This document shows, piece after piece, positions 38,359-46,491 of a stretch of DNA of 62,448 nt. The stretch covers positions 90,001 through 152,448 of the forward strand of contig JADCAS010000001.1 in NCBI GenBank assembly GCA_020401865.1, read 5' to 3'. The DNA is from Phenylobacterium sp. Its GTDB lineage: Bacteria; Pseudomonadota; Alphaproteobacteria; Caulobacterales; Caulobacteraceae. The translations under genes and the position numbers were made by a program. A model generated the notes under the pieces. The model had not been told where the DNA came from. It worked only from the letters and a program-made list of their open reading frames with translations, and did no database searches. Positions within the stretch are counted from its first letter, which is position 1. Each line of letters begins with the position of its first letter.

Positions 38359-38883
38359 CTATTTGGGGGCCTTCAGCTTGACCTTTGAGGCCATGAAGCG
38401 CGCCTCATCGGCGGGAACCAGCCGGAAGCCGCCGGTGACCAGGCCGATGCGGACAGTCTGTTCGACATAATAGGTCTCGCCGGGTTCGACCTCCATGCGC
38501 AGGCGGTCCTCCGCCAGGTTGACCGCCATCGGTCCGGTGATGTTGAAGCTGCGCACGCCGGGCTCGACCTCGGCGATCGCCGCACCGCCATTGGGAAGAT
38601 CGGCAAGGCGCGGGGCGTCCTTCGCCAGCTTTCCGTCATCGCCGACCTCGACCACATGGTAGGTATAGATGGCGCCCGTCAGTCGGCCGGGGCGGAAGAA
38701 CACGATCTTTGCCTTGGCGGCCGGCGCAGATGCCGCCACCGGTTCCGGCGCCGGCGCTTCAGCCGGGGCCTCAGTCCGTGCCACCGGCGGTTCAGAGACG
38801 GCGGCGGTCGGCTCATCGGCCCAGGCCTGGCCAGAGACCAGCAGGACGAAGGCGGCGGTCGCCGCCAGTACGAATTTGCTCAT
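38359..38883 (-). CDS. Secreted DUF2846-like protein
   Basis: A 174-residue protein with a signal peptide (MSKFVLAATAAFVLLVSGQA, cut after AWA), an Ala/Pro/Glu-rich linker, and a C-terminal beta-sandwich-like region containing IVFFRPGRLTGAIYTYHVVE and VEPGETYYVEQTVRIG. The pattern resembles DUF2846 domains of periplasmic proteins. No lipobox Cys is evident. Its ATG overlaps the stop of the upstream gene by four bases (ATGA), so the two are translationally coupled. It belongs to accessory module 1. Confidence 0.8.
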   Translation of the reverse strand: MSKFVLAATAAFVLLVSGQAWADEPTAAVSEPPVARTEAPAEAPAPEPVAASAPAAKAKIVFFRPGRLTGAIYTYHVVEVGDDGKLAKDAPRLADLPNGGAAIAEVEPGVRSFNITGPMAVNLAEDRLRMEVEPGETYYVEQTVRIGLVTGGFRLVPADEARFMASKVKLKAPK

Positions 38884-39455
38884 TTCGGAAGTCCTTCCGG
38901 GTTCGATGTAGCTTGGATGGGAGGCGTAAAGTCTTCAGCGAGCTTGGCGGTGGCGCGGGTTCCGGAAGGCATGGCGATCTCTCCGCCCTTAAGGAACACC
39001 ACCGCCAGTCCGGCATAGGGCACCAGCAACAGGCCGGTCGCCAGATCGACCTGGCTTTCACCAGTCGACATCAGACTCATGCCCCGGATCCTGACCTGCC
39101 GTCCATCAAGCTCGAGATAGCGCGCGGCGACCAGAAGCTTTGCCTGTCGTCCGCCCATCCCGGCGGGGGCGACATCGATGATCTCGCCCTGGCCTGTGGC
39201 GCCCGGAGAGACGCAGGGCGCACCATTGACCATAACCGGCTCGGCCAGCCGGATGGGGAAGCGGTCCCCTATGCGTGAGGTCGTGGAACTGATCATCTGG
39301 GTCGTTTCGAGGAAGACGGGTGTTCCTGCCTTCAGGCAGCCCGGGATCAAGACCTGCGAAGGCGCGGCAACCGGTGGGTCCTCCGGAGCCGGCGCAAGGG
39401 CGCTGGTCTCCTCGCTCTGGATCAGCGCCGCCGTCAGCAAAAGAACAAACAGCAT
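38880..39455 (-). CDS. Secreted hypothetical protein
   Basis: A 191-residue protein from ATG at 39455 (MLFVLLLTAALIQSEETSA), giving a short signal peptide. The mature part has ETTQMISSTTSRIGDRFPIR and GQGEIIDVAPAGMGGRQAKL, with a hydrophobic segment VDLATGLLLVPYAGLAVVFL. This ordered series of strands looks like envelope proteins that sit beside DUF2846 partners. The function is unknown. It is coupled to the downstream DUF2846-like gene by an ATGA overlap. Confidence 0.78.
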   Translation of the reverse strand: MLFVLLLTAALIQSEETSALAPAPEDPPVAAPSQVLIPGCLKAGTPVFLETTQMISSTTSRIGDRFPIRLAEPVMVNGAPCVSPGATGQGEIIDVAPAGMGGRQAKLLVAARYLELDGRQVRIRGMSLMSTGESQVDLATGLLLVPYAGLAVVFLKGGEIAMPSGTRATAKLAEDFTPPIQATSNPEGLPK

Positions 39456-39599
39456 GCCACGACCCCCAACCTTGACTGTCGCAAATCCAGCGGTGTCCAG
39501 CAAGCCAGGCGCGATAAACTTTCAGCCTGCCCGAGGCCCAGATCCTGATCGAGGCCTAGCGGTAGCACGATAACAGCGTACGCCCCCAGAGCTCGTTAA

Positions 39600-40150
39600 A
39601 CTACCAACCGCCGGCACCTAAGTCCTTCATCCCTCGAAGCGGCGGGATCGTGCCGTGTGCGCTTGAGCAACACCGTGATCCGTCGGTAGCCATAGCGCAC
39701 CCGTGTCTCAGCAATCTCCCTGATACGGGTCTTCAGGGCGACTGGATCGGTCCGCTTGCCCTTGTAGTGATAACTCGATCGTTCCGCCTGGAGCGCCCCG
39801 CAGGCGCTCCGGATGCTGACCTGCCAGGCCGCTCGCAGATAGTCCACAAGGTGGCGGACCCGGCAGGTCCTAAAGCTTTCGCTTGTTGACGCCCTACAGC
39901 ATCTCCTTGTCAAGCGACAGGTCCGCCACGATCCGCTTGAGCCGGGCGTTCTCGTCCTCAAGCTGACGTAGCCGCTTCATCTCCGAAGGCATCAAGCTGG
40001 CGTACTTCTTCCGCCACACATAGACCGTCGCCTCCGAAATTCCCGCCTTGCGGCAGACCTCCCCGACGCTGACGCCCTCATCGACCTGACGCAGGATGAA
40101 CGACACCTGTGTCTCACTGAACTTCGACCTCTTTATGGTCGCTCCTCGGT
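39600..40150 (-). mobile_element. Degenerate IS3-family insertion sequence
   Basis: Reading leftward, OrfA (about 40128-39894) has the HTH_8-type sequence FSETQVSFILRQVDEGVSVG, EVCRKAGISEATVYVWRKKY and ends LSLDKEML at an early TAG where related elements read a Gln codon. Its expected ATG reads ATA. OrfB survives only as the N-terminal block at about 39853-39659 (HLVDYLRAAWQVSIR, GALQAERSSYHYKGKRTDPV). The DDE catalytic domain is missing. The element cannot transpose on its own. It borders fragment B, so it may have taken part in local rearrangement. Confidence 0.85.
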
Positions 40151-40233
40151 CCGTGGCCCTTGCCGCAAAACGAGAAAATTCTAGCTCAAACCGGTCCAGT
40201 TTTCCGGGAGCAGGTCAACCCCACAAGTTCACC

Positions 40234-40380
40234 CTCACAGCCCCAGCACCGCCTTCGCCATGGTGTTGCGCTGGATCTCGTTCGTGCCCGCATAGATCGA
40301 GCCGGCGCGGTCGTTGAAGTCCTTGGGGGCGGCGGTGCAGGTGCGGGGCGGGCCGGCGAGGAAGCCGTCGGCGGGGGCGC
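40234..40380 (-). pseudogene. Acyl-CoA dehydrogenase 3'-end fragment B
   Basis: Leftward translation gives PADGFLAGPP, then a divergent patch, then KDFNDRAGSIYAGTNEIQRN and the terminal TMAKAVLGL. This is the same C-terminus as the full gene at 46492, with scattered base differences. About 147 bases are kept, from the stop codon inward. It lies between the dead IS3 element and the hipBA promoter. Confidence 0.85.
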
Positions 40381-40490
40381 GCTGGGGCTGGGCGTCTCAC
40401 TTGCCGAAGACAGGCGTTCTGGCTCCATACCCATTGCATTGTGTCGACGCCATGCACGCCTTGGCGCACGCAGATACGCAGCATAGTCAC

Positions 40491-40534
40491 ATGACATATC
40501 ATGTCTAATTGATATTTTTCGATTGATATGTCAT
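40491..40534. promoter_or_regulatory. HipB operator palindrome upstream of hipBA
   Basis: Two perfect inverted 11-base arms, ATGACATATCA (40491-40501) and TGATATGTCAT (40524-40534), lie 33 bases apart centre to centre, about three helical turns. The left arm also forms its own palindrome, GACAT-ATC-ATGTC (40493-40505). They end ten bases before the hipB start, so HipB binding would block the promoter, as in classical hipBA autorepression. Confidence 0.8.
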
Positions 40535-40543
40535 GCACTTCTA

Positions 40544-40885
40544 ATGTCACGCGTATCAAGAGCCGCCACAGGACTGCCGCCTCAGAGCCAGCGCGCGATT
40601 GCGCAGCTGGGCAAGGACCTCTCCATTGCCCGCCGCCGGCGAAAGCTGCCGCAACGGCTGATGGCCGAACGCATGCTGGTCTCGGTGCAGACGCTCCAGC
40701 GTCTTGAGGCGGGCGATGCGACCGTGGGCCTGGCCGTGCTGGCCAGCGCCCTCCATGTGTTGGGCATGACCCAGCGCCTCGCGGAACTCATCGCCCCGGA
40801 TACCGATCGGGCGGGCATCGGCGAAGACCTCGCCCGGCTGCCCCGGACGACGCACGCCGTCAGCCGCGACGACCTGGATTTCTGA
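40544..40885 (+). CDS. hipB: HipB-like antitoxin, XRE-type HTH
   Basis: A 113-residue regulator. The helix-turn-helix is in LGKDLSIARRRRKLPQRLMAER and MLVSVQTLQRLEAGDATVGL, the typical XRE/HipB spacing, followed by a C-terminal tail ending SRDDLDF. ATG at 40544 is chosen; the frame upstream adds only seven residues. It should bind the palindrome just upstream and neutralise the HipA kinase encoded five bases downstream. Confidence 0.9.
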   Translation: MSRVSRAATGLPPQSQRAIAQLGKDLSIARRRRKLPQRLMAERMLVSVQTLQRLEAGDATVGLAVLASALHVLGMTQRLAELIAPDTDRAGIGEDLARLPRTTHAVSRDDLDF

Positions 40886-40890
40886 CGGGT

Positions 40891-42141
40891 ATGGCGGCGG
40901 TCAGCACCTACGTCTTCGTCCATCTCGGGGGCGGTCCTGTTCCGGCGGGGCTGCTGACGATGAGCGATGAGCCGCGAAACCCGTCCGCGACCTTTGCCTA
41001 TGGCCGCCGCTATCTCGCCCGCCCGGACCGCGTCCCTGTCGATCCGTTGGCCCTGCCCCTCCACGATCCGGCAGCCAACCGCACATTCCGGACCGAGGAA
41101 GGCTTCGCCGTCTTTGGCGGGATCCGCGATGCGGCTCCCGATGGCTGGGGCCAGTACCTCATGTACAAGGCGATGGGGGATCGCCTGCCGAGCGACATCG
41201 ATCTGATCCTCGCCTCGGGCGATTACCGGGTCGGCGCACTGGCCTTCGGACCGACGCTCCAACGTCCGGAGCGTGTAACGCCCTGGGGCGATGGTGATGC
41301 GCCTGGTGAGCATTTTTCTCTGGAAAAGTTGGCCGAGGCTGTCGAGCGCGCCCAGCACGTCGATCAGCTCGACGAGAACCTGCGACGGCTGCTGACCGCC
41401 GGTTCGTCCCTCGGCGGCGCGCGCCCCAAGGCGGCGACGGAACTCGACGGCCAGCCCTGGATCGCCAAGTTCCAGGCGCGCAATGACAGCTTTCCCGAAT
41501 GCCGGGTCGAGCTCGCCACCATGCGCCTGGCTGCGACCTGCGGTCTCGACGTTCCCGCACTGGACTTCAGGCAAGCGCTGGGACGCGACATCTACCTGAT
41601 CCAGAGGTTCGATCGCACGCCGAACGACAGCGGGCTTCAGCGGCGGCCCTTCATCTCCGGCCTGACCCTGCTCGGCGCGCACGAAAGCGAAGTGAGCCGT
41701 TACAGCTATGCGGACCTCGCCGCCGCCCTTCGCCAGCATGGCGTGGAGGTGCGCCGCGATCTTCACGAACTGTTCCGGCGCATGGTGTTCAACATCCTGG
41801 TCACCAATGACGACGATCACCTCCGCAATCACGGCTTCCTCTTCGACGGCAGGGGCTGGCGGCTTTCGCCGCTCTACGATGTCGTACCCAAGCCGCAGGT
41901 CGGTCTGGAACGGCGTCTGGTGCTGGGCGTCGGCCCGCAAGGCAGGGAGGCCACACTCTCCAATGCCCTCGCGGGCGCCGCAGGGTTCGACCTCTCCCCC
42001 GACGAGGCCGAAGCCATGGTCGCGACCTTGCGCCGGCAGGTGGCCGCAGGCTGGGAGGAACAGTTCAGGCAGGCCGGCGTGAACGCCGCCGACCGAGGAC
42101 GCTTCGCCACGTGCTTTCGTCTGTCGCGTGAGGACTCCTAG
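40891..42141 (+). CDS. hipA: HipA family serine/threonine kinase toxin
   Basis: A 416-residue HipA-fold kinase. The autophosphorylation/P-loop region SSLGGARPKAATELDG, the catalytic loop NDDDHLRNHGFLF and metal motif LSPLYDVVPKPQ are all intact. Family HipA toxins phosphorylate glutamyl-tRNA synthetase or a related target and cause dormancy. The target is not known here. It is five bases after hipB in a two-gene operon. It makes up accessory module 2 with hipB. No inactivating change is seen. Confidence 0.93.
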   Translation: MAAVSTYVFVHLGGGPVPAGLLTMSDEPRNPSATFAYGRRYLARPDRVPVDPLALPLHDPAANRTFRTEEGFAVFGGIRDAAPDGWGQYLMYKAMGDRLPSDIDLILASGDYRVGALAFGPTLQRPERVTPWGDGDAPGEHFSLEKLAEAVERAQHVDQLDENLRRLLTAGSSLGGARPKAATELDGQPWIAKFQARNDSFPECRVELATMRLAATCGLDVPALDFRQALGRDIYLIQRFDRTPNDSGLQRRPFISGLTLLGAHESEVSRYSYADLAAALRQHGVEVRRDLHELFRRMVFNILVTNDDDHLRNHGFLFDGRGWRLSPLYDVVPKPQVGLERRLVLGVGPQGREATLSNALAGAAGFDLSPDEAEAMVATLRRQVAAGWEEQFRQAGVNAADRGRFATCFRLSREDS

Positions 42142-42177
42142 GTCTGGCCGACGAGACGGCGCGCCGCGCCCGCCGCC

Positions 42178-42392
42178 CTCACAGCCCCAGCACCGCCTTG
42201 GCCATGATGTTCCGCTGCATCTCGTTCGTGCCCGCATAGATCGAGCCGGCCCTGTCGTTGAAGTACTTGGGCGCCGCGATCCAGGCGTGGGGCGGGCCGG
42301 CGAGGAAGCCGTCGGCGGGGGGCGCAAAGCCCGGGGTCGGGCCCCCGAGGGTGCCGCCGTGGGGCTGCCAGGGGGCGGCGTAGACGCCGGCG
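42178..42392 (-). pseudogene. Acyl-CoA dehydrogenase 3'-end fragment C
   Basis: About 215 bases from the stop codon inward match the full gene at 46492 at roughly 95 per cent by eye. Leftward translation contains PADGFLAGPPHAWIAAPKYF, then NDRAGSIYAGTNEMQRNIMA. The match ends abruptly at about 42392, after which about 200 bases carry no gene up to the methyltransferase. This is the longest of the three scars. Confidence 0.9.
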
Positions 42393-42599
42393 TTGCCGGC
42401 TCGTTATCCACCGGCCACGCTCCTACGCCGAGCAAGGGCATGTTGAGAAGCTGCACAAATCGTTCGTCCGGTGCTTTGAAAAGGGCAAAATGTCTTAACG
42501 GCGTGTCTCACCCGCGTTTTCGAAACGCAACCGACGTGTCCGTCCGAATCGGCTTTAGGGCACGGTGTCATCCTGCTTCATTCAGTATTGCGTAGCCGG

Positions 42600-43814
42600 A
42601 TGACTACGCTAACTAGGCGCATGGTCGCCACAGCGATTCGCTCAGTTCACCCATTTCCGGCGCGCATGGCTCCTGATCTCGCGCTTGAAAGCTTGCGTTC
42701 CTTGCCCGCGAATAGCTCCGTACTCGACCCTATGAGTGGTTCTGGAACTGTGCTTCGGCAAGCCACGGAACTTGGTCACAGCGCGTATGGTTTCGACGTC
42801 GATCCGCTCTCGGTGCTCATGGCGCGCGTCTGGACGTCGCCTGCAAATGATCAGAAGATTGGGGAGCTTAACGACGCCCTTCTTGGCATTTCCGGGGACC
42901 TCAGGCCACCACCGCTCGAAGGTTTCGTCGATACCGAGACCTGTAAGTTCATTCGATATTGGTTTTGCCAGCCACAGATCGAGGTCTTGACGCGCCTTTC
43001 AAGTGCACTCTCGATGATACGGCACACATTAGATTGTGATGAAGATCGTCTCGCGCTTGATGTACTTTCCCTTAACCTGAGTCGCATCATCGTAACTAAA
43101 GAACAGTGTGCCTCTCTTGCGCGGGACACCTCGCATAGCCGTCCACACCGTGTCGCGTTAACCTCAAGCTATGATATTTATGACGGATATGCTCGGTCTC
43201 TCAAACAATTGAGAGAACGACTCAAATCGAACCCTGCGGAGGCACGAGTAGAGGTCGATCTAGGAGATGCGAGGCGTCTAGACCAGGTCGCTAGTAAAAG
43301 CATCGACGCAGTCGTTACCTCCCCGCCTTATCTGAATGCAATCGATTACCTACGGGGTCATCGAATGGCTTTAGTTTGGCTAGGTTGGAGTATAAGCTCT
43401 TTGCGGAAGATTCGCTCTGGCAGTATTGGCGCTGAGCGCGCACCCGATCCGGGCGCGAACGATCATGACATCCAGGAAGTTGTCGACGCCATGCTCGAAG
43501 GTGCGCCGGTAGCGTCACGCCACCTCCATATGATTCGCCGTTACGCCTGCGATCTCCAGGCAAGCACGCGCGAAGTAGCGCGCGTGCTCAAGGACGGAGC
43601 CTGCGCCACCTTTGTCATCGGCAACTCGTGTCTAAAGGGTACCTTTATCAAAAATGCCGAGGGGGTGGCTCAGGTCGCCCGAACAGCTGGCCTCAGGGAG
43701 GTGGCCCGTTCAGTGCGAGACCTGCCGCTGGCAAGCCGCTATTTGCCTGTTACGGGTATCACGCTAGCGAAGCGGATGCGCACCGAAACAGTTTTAACCT
43801 TTCAGCGCGCCTGA
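42600..43814 (+). CDS. Site-specific DNA methyltransferase (TSPPY motif)
   Basis: A protein of about 404 residues. SAM-binding motif I is VLDPMSGSGTVLRQATELGH, preceded by a motif X-like HPFPARMAPDLALESL, and the catalytic motif IV is VVTSPPYLNAIDYLRGH. SPPY usually marks N4-cytosine or N6-adenine amino-methylation. The order X-I-IV differs from the beta class, where motif IV comes first. The start is uncertain between ATG 42600, TTG 42588 and ATG 42621. It faces two leftward genes, a Z1 helicase and a small partner, and should protect self DNA. The codon use is more AT-rich than flanking genes. Confidence 0.87.
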   Translation: MTTLTRRMVATAIRSVHPFPARMAPDLALESLRSLPANSSVLDPMSGSGTVLRQATELGHSAYGFDVDPLSVLMARVWTSPANDQKIGELNDALLGISGDLRPPPLEGFVDTETCKFIRYWFCQPQIEVLTRLSSALSMIRHTLDCDEDRLALDVLSLNLSRIIVTKEQCASLARDTSHSRPHRVALTSSYDIYDGYARSLKQLRERLKSNPAEARVEVDLGDARRLDQVASKSIDAVVTSPPYLNAIDYLRGHRMALVWLGWSISSLRKIRSGSIGAERAPDPGANDHDIQEVVDAMLEGAPVASRHLHMIRRYACDLQASTREVARVLKDGACATFVIGNSCLKGTFIKNAEGVAQVARTAGLREVARSVRDLPLASRYLPVTGITLAKRMRTETVLTFQRA

Positions 43815-43828
43815 GGACGGCGCTCGGG

Positions 43829-44302
43829 TCAAACTGCTCCCAACTCGCTCGATCCTAGAAGCAGTCCGACGAGACAATCTATACCGTTGGGCCTCTTGAC
43901 CTGAACGCCAGCGCTGCCCGAGACATCATACCATTGCCGACGGCGCCTGCTCACGCGCAGCCATGACCCTTCGTCGAGGTCATAGCCGATTAGCTGAGAG
44001 AGCTCAGACCACGGCAAACAAACAAAGCCATCCGTATGGCATACCAACACCACCGCAACTTCCCTACATTCGGCCCTCAGGTCCGCGATCTCGGACACGT
44101 TCTGGGCCGTAAACGTGAAGGGCCACGGCGTAAGCCGTTGGGATGAATGCTTGATGTGAAGACCTACATGTACATCAAGCCGATATGAAGACAATCGTCC
44201 AATTTCAGACAATTCAGAAATGGAAACAGGCCGTTTTAGAGCGTGGATAAGCTCTGCAATTACAGCTCCGTGATACATTTTATACTCAGGTATCATTTGC
44301 AT
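43829..44302 (-). CDS. Small partner protein of the Z1 locus (possible nuclease)
   Basis: A 157-residue protein from ATG at 44302 (44296 is also possible), overlapping the 3' end of the Z1 gene. It has no signal or membrane segment. Notable blocks are VIAELIHALKRPVSISEL, YRLDVHVGLHIKHSSQRLTP followed by WPFTF, VVLVCHTDGFVCLPWSEL and SRRRRQWYDVSGSAG. The Glu, Asp and D-x(6)-K spacing would suit a small PD-(D/E)xK nuclease, but that is only inference. The tight coupling to Z1 and convergence with the methyltransferase (15 bases between stops) suggest it is the effector of the restriction-like locus. Confidence 0.72.
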   Translation of the reverse strand: MQMIPEYKMYHGAVIAELIHALKRPVSISELSEIGRLSSYRLDVHVGLHIKHSSQRLTPWPFTFTAQNVSEIADLRAECREVAVVLVCHTDGFVCLPWSELSQLIGYDLDEGSWLRVSRRRRQWYDVSGSAGVQVKRPNGIDCLVGLLLGSSELGAV

Positions 44303-46142
44303 TATTCTTGATAAACTGAATACTTCCCGAAAATTTGTAAAACAATCTTGCATTTTTCTCGGCATTATGCAAAATAAATAGGTGATGAATCGTATTCGGT
44401 ACCTTCTCAATTTGCGTTCTTCCGATAAATCCTCGCCTACGCGTTATCTGCTCTTTGTTGATATCGGGACCATCCGCGTAGTTCGAGATATCCATTGGTG
44501 GGTGTACCGCCACATCAGCAGAGCCCTTTGAGGTTCGAGTGATGTATCTCCGCAGATAATCAGGGAACGCTCCTGGCCCTAGCGCCTCGCTGAGGCTCTC
44601 GATGCGCTCTAAACTGGAGCCCGTGCCACACATTTCCACAAGTTTCGGGTCAAACTTGAAGATGGCGAAGGACATCTCACCCTTGTCCAAATCGACCGTA
44701 GACCGGTCAATGCTAGAGTTGGAGACGGCCTGAATACGCTGGTCACCGAGCCACACCAGCGACCCAAGGCCCTCCTTGATCGCCGCAAGCGCGAGACGGT
44801 GGAACACAAAGCACCTATGCCAGTCAAGATATAGCGATTGCGGTATTGTCAGCTCGAAGAATTTTAGATAAGCGCCACGACTTCCAAACATCCGAGCGCG
44901 CTGTATATATGTATCCTGCTGGATTTTATGCTTCACATCTCTTGTGAAAAACATAGCAAGTAGATTATTGAGTGTCACACCACGCGACACTATATTTCCG
45001 CCTATAATAATGGTGAACAGGCTACTGGGGTGGGTTGCCGCTTGTGAATTATCCTTCCAATCCCTCTCACTATTAAGAATAATAATGGCATGGCGGGTGA
45101 TTTCCCTCAATATCCAATGCGTTATCCGGTCCGGGTCAGCATCAGGAAATCGCTTTGAACTAAGACTCCATATATATTTTGTATAGCTTTCAAATGCTTG
45201 AGACGGAAATTGCTTTACAAGTGCAGTTAGCGCATCATGCATTATTCCCCAATCCGTCTTGTGATCTGCCTTCTTGCCACTCGTGTGAACTAAGATTGAA
45301 TAGTTTTTTTCCACGTTCGGATGGACATAGAGGTTCAAGTAGGCTGCATTCACCAAAAATCCAAATAGAGCCTGTCTGGGATATTTCGGGTCAGATCCCG
45401 AGTCAGGAAGGAGAGTTCGGATATAATCGGGACCACCATCCAGGGGAAAGAACACGTCCTGACCCGTGTAATTTAGATGTGGGGGGAAATTCACCCATAA
45501 CTTACTGTCATTATCAAACGTATTATTTAAATCCAAACGCGCGGGAGTTGCCGTTACTCCAATATAGTGGCCCTTCTTACCGATAATCTTCGATATTAGA
45601 TCATTTATTCGGGTTCTTTCGCCGCTGTTTACGTTGGAATTAGGCGAGGCAAAATCAGCTTCATCATCGATGACGATAATGTTGTCGATGCTGTGGAGCT
45701 TCTCCAGAAGCTTTCGGAGGTCACTCCCGTTCTTCTTGCAGAAAACAACGTGGCTCTGCCCCGTCAGTTTGATGGCCGGGTCGAGTATCTCACTAAAGTT
45801 CCTTGCAGCTGGAGCGAGACCAGAAGACTTGAATCTACCTAGGTTTTGACCAAGCAAGTCCACACTATCATTTAGCAGATGAACAATGAACTGATGGCCT
45901 TCGTCCAGAAGCTTCGCAGTCAGACAAATCATCATCTCGGTCTTGCCGCTCTGCGGCTCTCCATAGATGACGAATGCGCGACCGGCACCATCAACAAGCG
46001 CGCGAAGTGCACCCCGCACAGCCTCTTCAATACTGGCTACATCAATTCCGGAACTGGTGAGCCGCCTCAGCTGGCGCTCATACTGATCAGCATCCGCACT
46101 GCGACGCTTGAAGCGCGATATATCGAACTTCGGACCTGCCAT
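44286..46142 (-). CDS. Z1-domain superfamily II helicase/ATPase
   Basis: A 618-residue protein starting MAGPKFDISRFKRRSADADQ. Walker A is VIYGEPQSGKTEMMICLTAK, and Walker B reads IIVIDDEADFASPNSN, a DEAD-like box. The C-terminal half is the Z1 domain, with IIGGNIVSRGVTLNNLLAMF and the motif VI-like QDTYIQRARMFGSR. Z1 proteins are known from restriction-modification neighbourhoods with DNA methyltransferases and MORC/MutL ATPases. It would move along DNA or remodel it for the effector. The gene is AT-rich relative to the chromosome and clearly acquired. ATG at 46184 is a possible longer start. Confidence 0.88.
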   Translation of the reverse strand: MAGPKFDISRFKRRSADADQYERQLRRLTSSGIDVASIEEAVRGALRALVDGAGRAFVIYGEPQSGKTEMMICLTAKLLDEGHQFIVHLLNDSVDLLGQNLGRFKSSGLAPAARNFSEILDPAIKLTGQSHVVFCKKNGSDLRKLLEKLHSIDNIIVIDDEADFASPNSNVNSGERTRINDLISKIIGKKGHYIGVTATPARLDLNNTFDNDSKLWVNFPPHLNYTGQDVFFPLDGGPDYIRTLLPDSGSDPKYPRQALFGFLVNAAYLNLYVHPNVEKNYSILVHTSGKKADHKTDWGIMHDALTALVKQFPSQAFESYTKYIWSLSSKRFPDADPDRITHWILREITRHAIIILNSERDWKDNSQAATHPSSLFTIIIGGNIVSRGVTLNNLLAMFFTRDVKHKIQQDTYIQRARMFGSRGAYLKFFELTIPQSLYLDWHRCFVFHRLALAAIKEGLGSLVWLGDQRIQAVSNSSIDRSTVDLDKGEMSFAIFKFDPKLVEMCGTGSSLERIESLSEALGPGAFPDYLRRYITRTSKGSADVAVHPPMDISNYADGPDINKEQITRRRGFIGRTQIEKVPNTIHHLFILHNAEKNARLFYKFSGSIQFIKNNANDT

Positions 46143-46491
46143 TGCCGCCTCACCAACCAGTTGAGTCGGCATTCTCACCGGCATGGAGCCTACTGGTCAA
46201 TGGAGCGTGGCTCTGGGATGTCTAGCCGGGGACCCGTCGGGTAGGCCGTCAGTGGGGTAGGGGTAACTCCCCAAGGTCAGACTAAGGCCAAGTTATTCTC
46301 CTTCGACGAGCATCGAGCTCAAAAGAGCCGCACCCGCCATGTGCCTCGTCTTTCGCCTGGCATATGGCGTGACCTCTGCTTCCCGTCCGTCGATAACGAG
46401 AGTCCTAGGTTGATCTGAGCCGTACTCGGCGGGGGTTACGAGAGGAAGGCTCGCGCGCGCCCCGTAACCGACAGCGGATCAAAATCTCCCC
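46143..46491. other. Intergenic region between Z1 gene and acyl-CoA dehydrogenase
   Basis: About 350 bases without a supportable gene. It holds the promoter of the leftward Z1 gene and the right border of module 3. A 7-base inverted repeat (46434-46440 and 46463-46469) is too loose to call. No integrase or repeat shared with the other module borders was seen apart from the dehydrogenase 3' end itself. Confidence 0.6.

Noticed and set aside
46434..46469. Seven-base inverted repeat GGTTACG/CGTAACC
   Set aside because: A stem of this size with a 22-base loop is expected by chance, and no T-tract follows.
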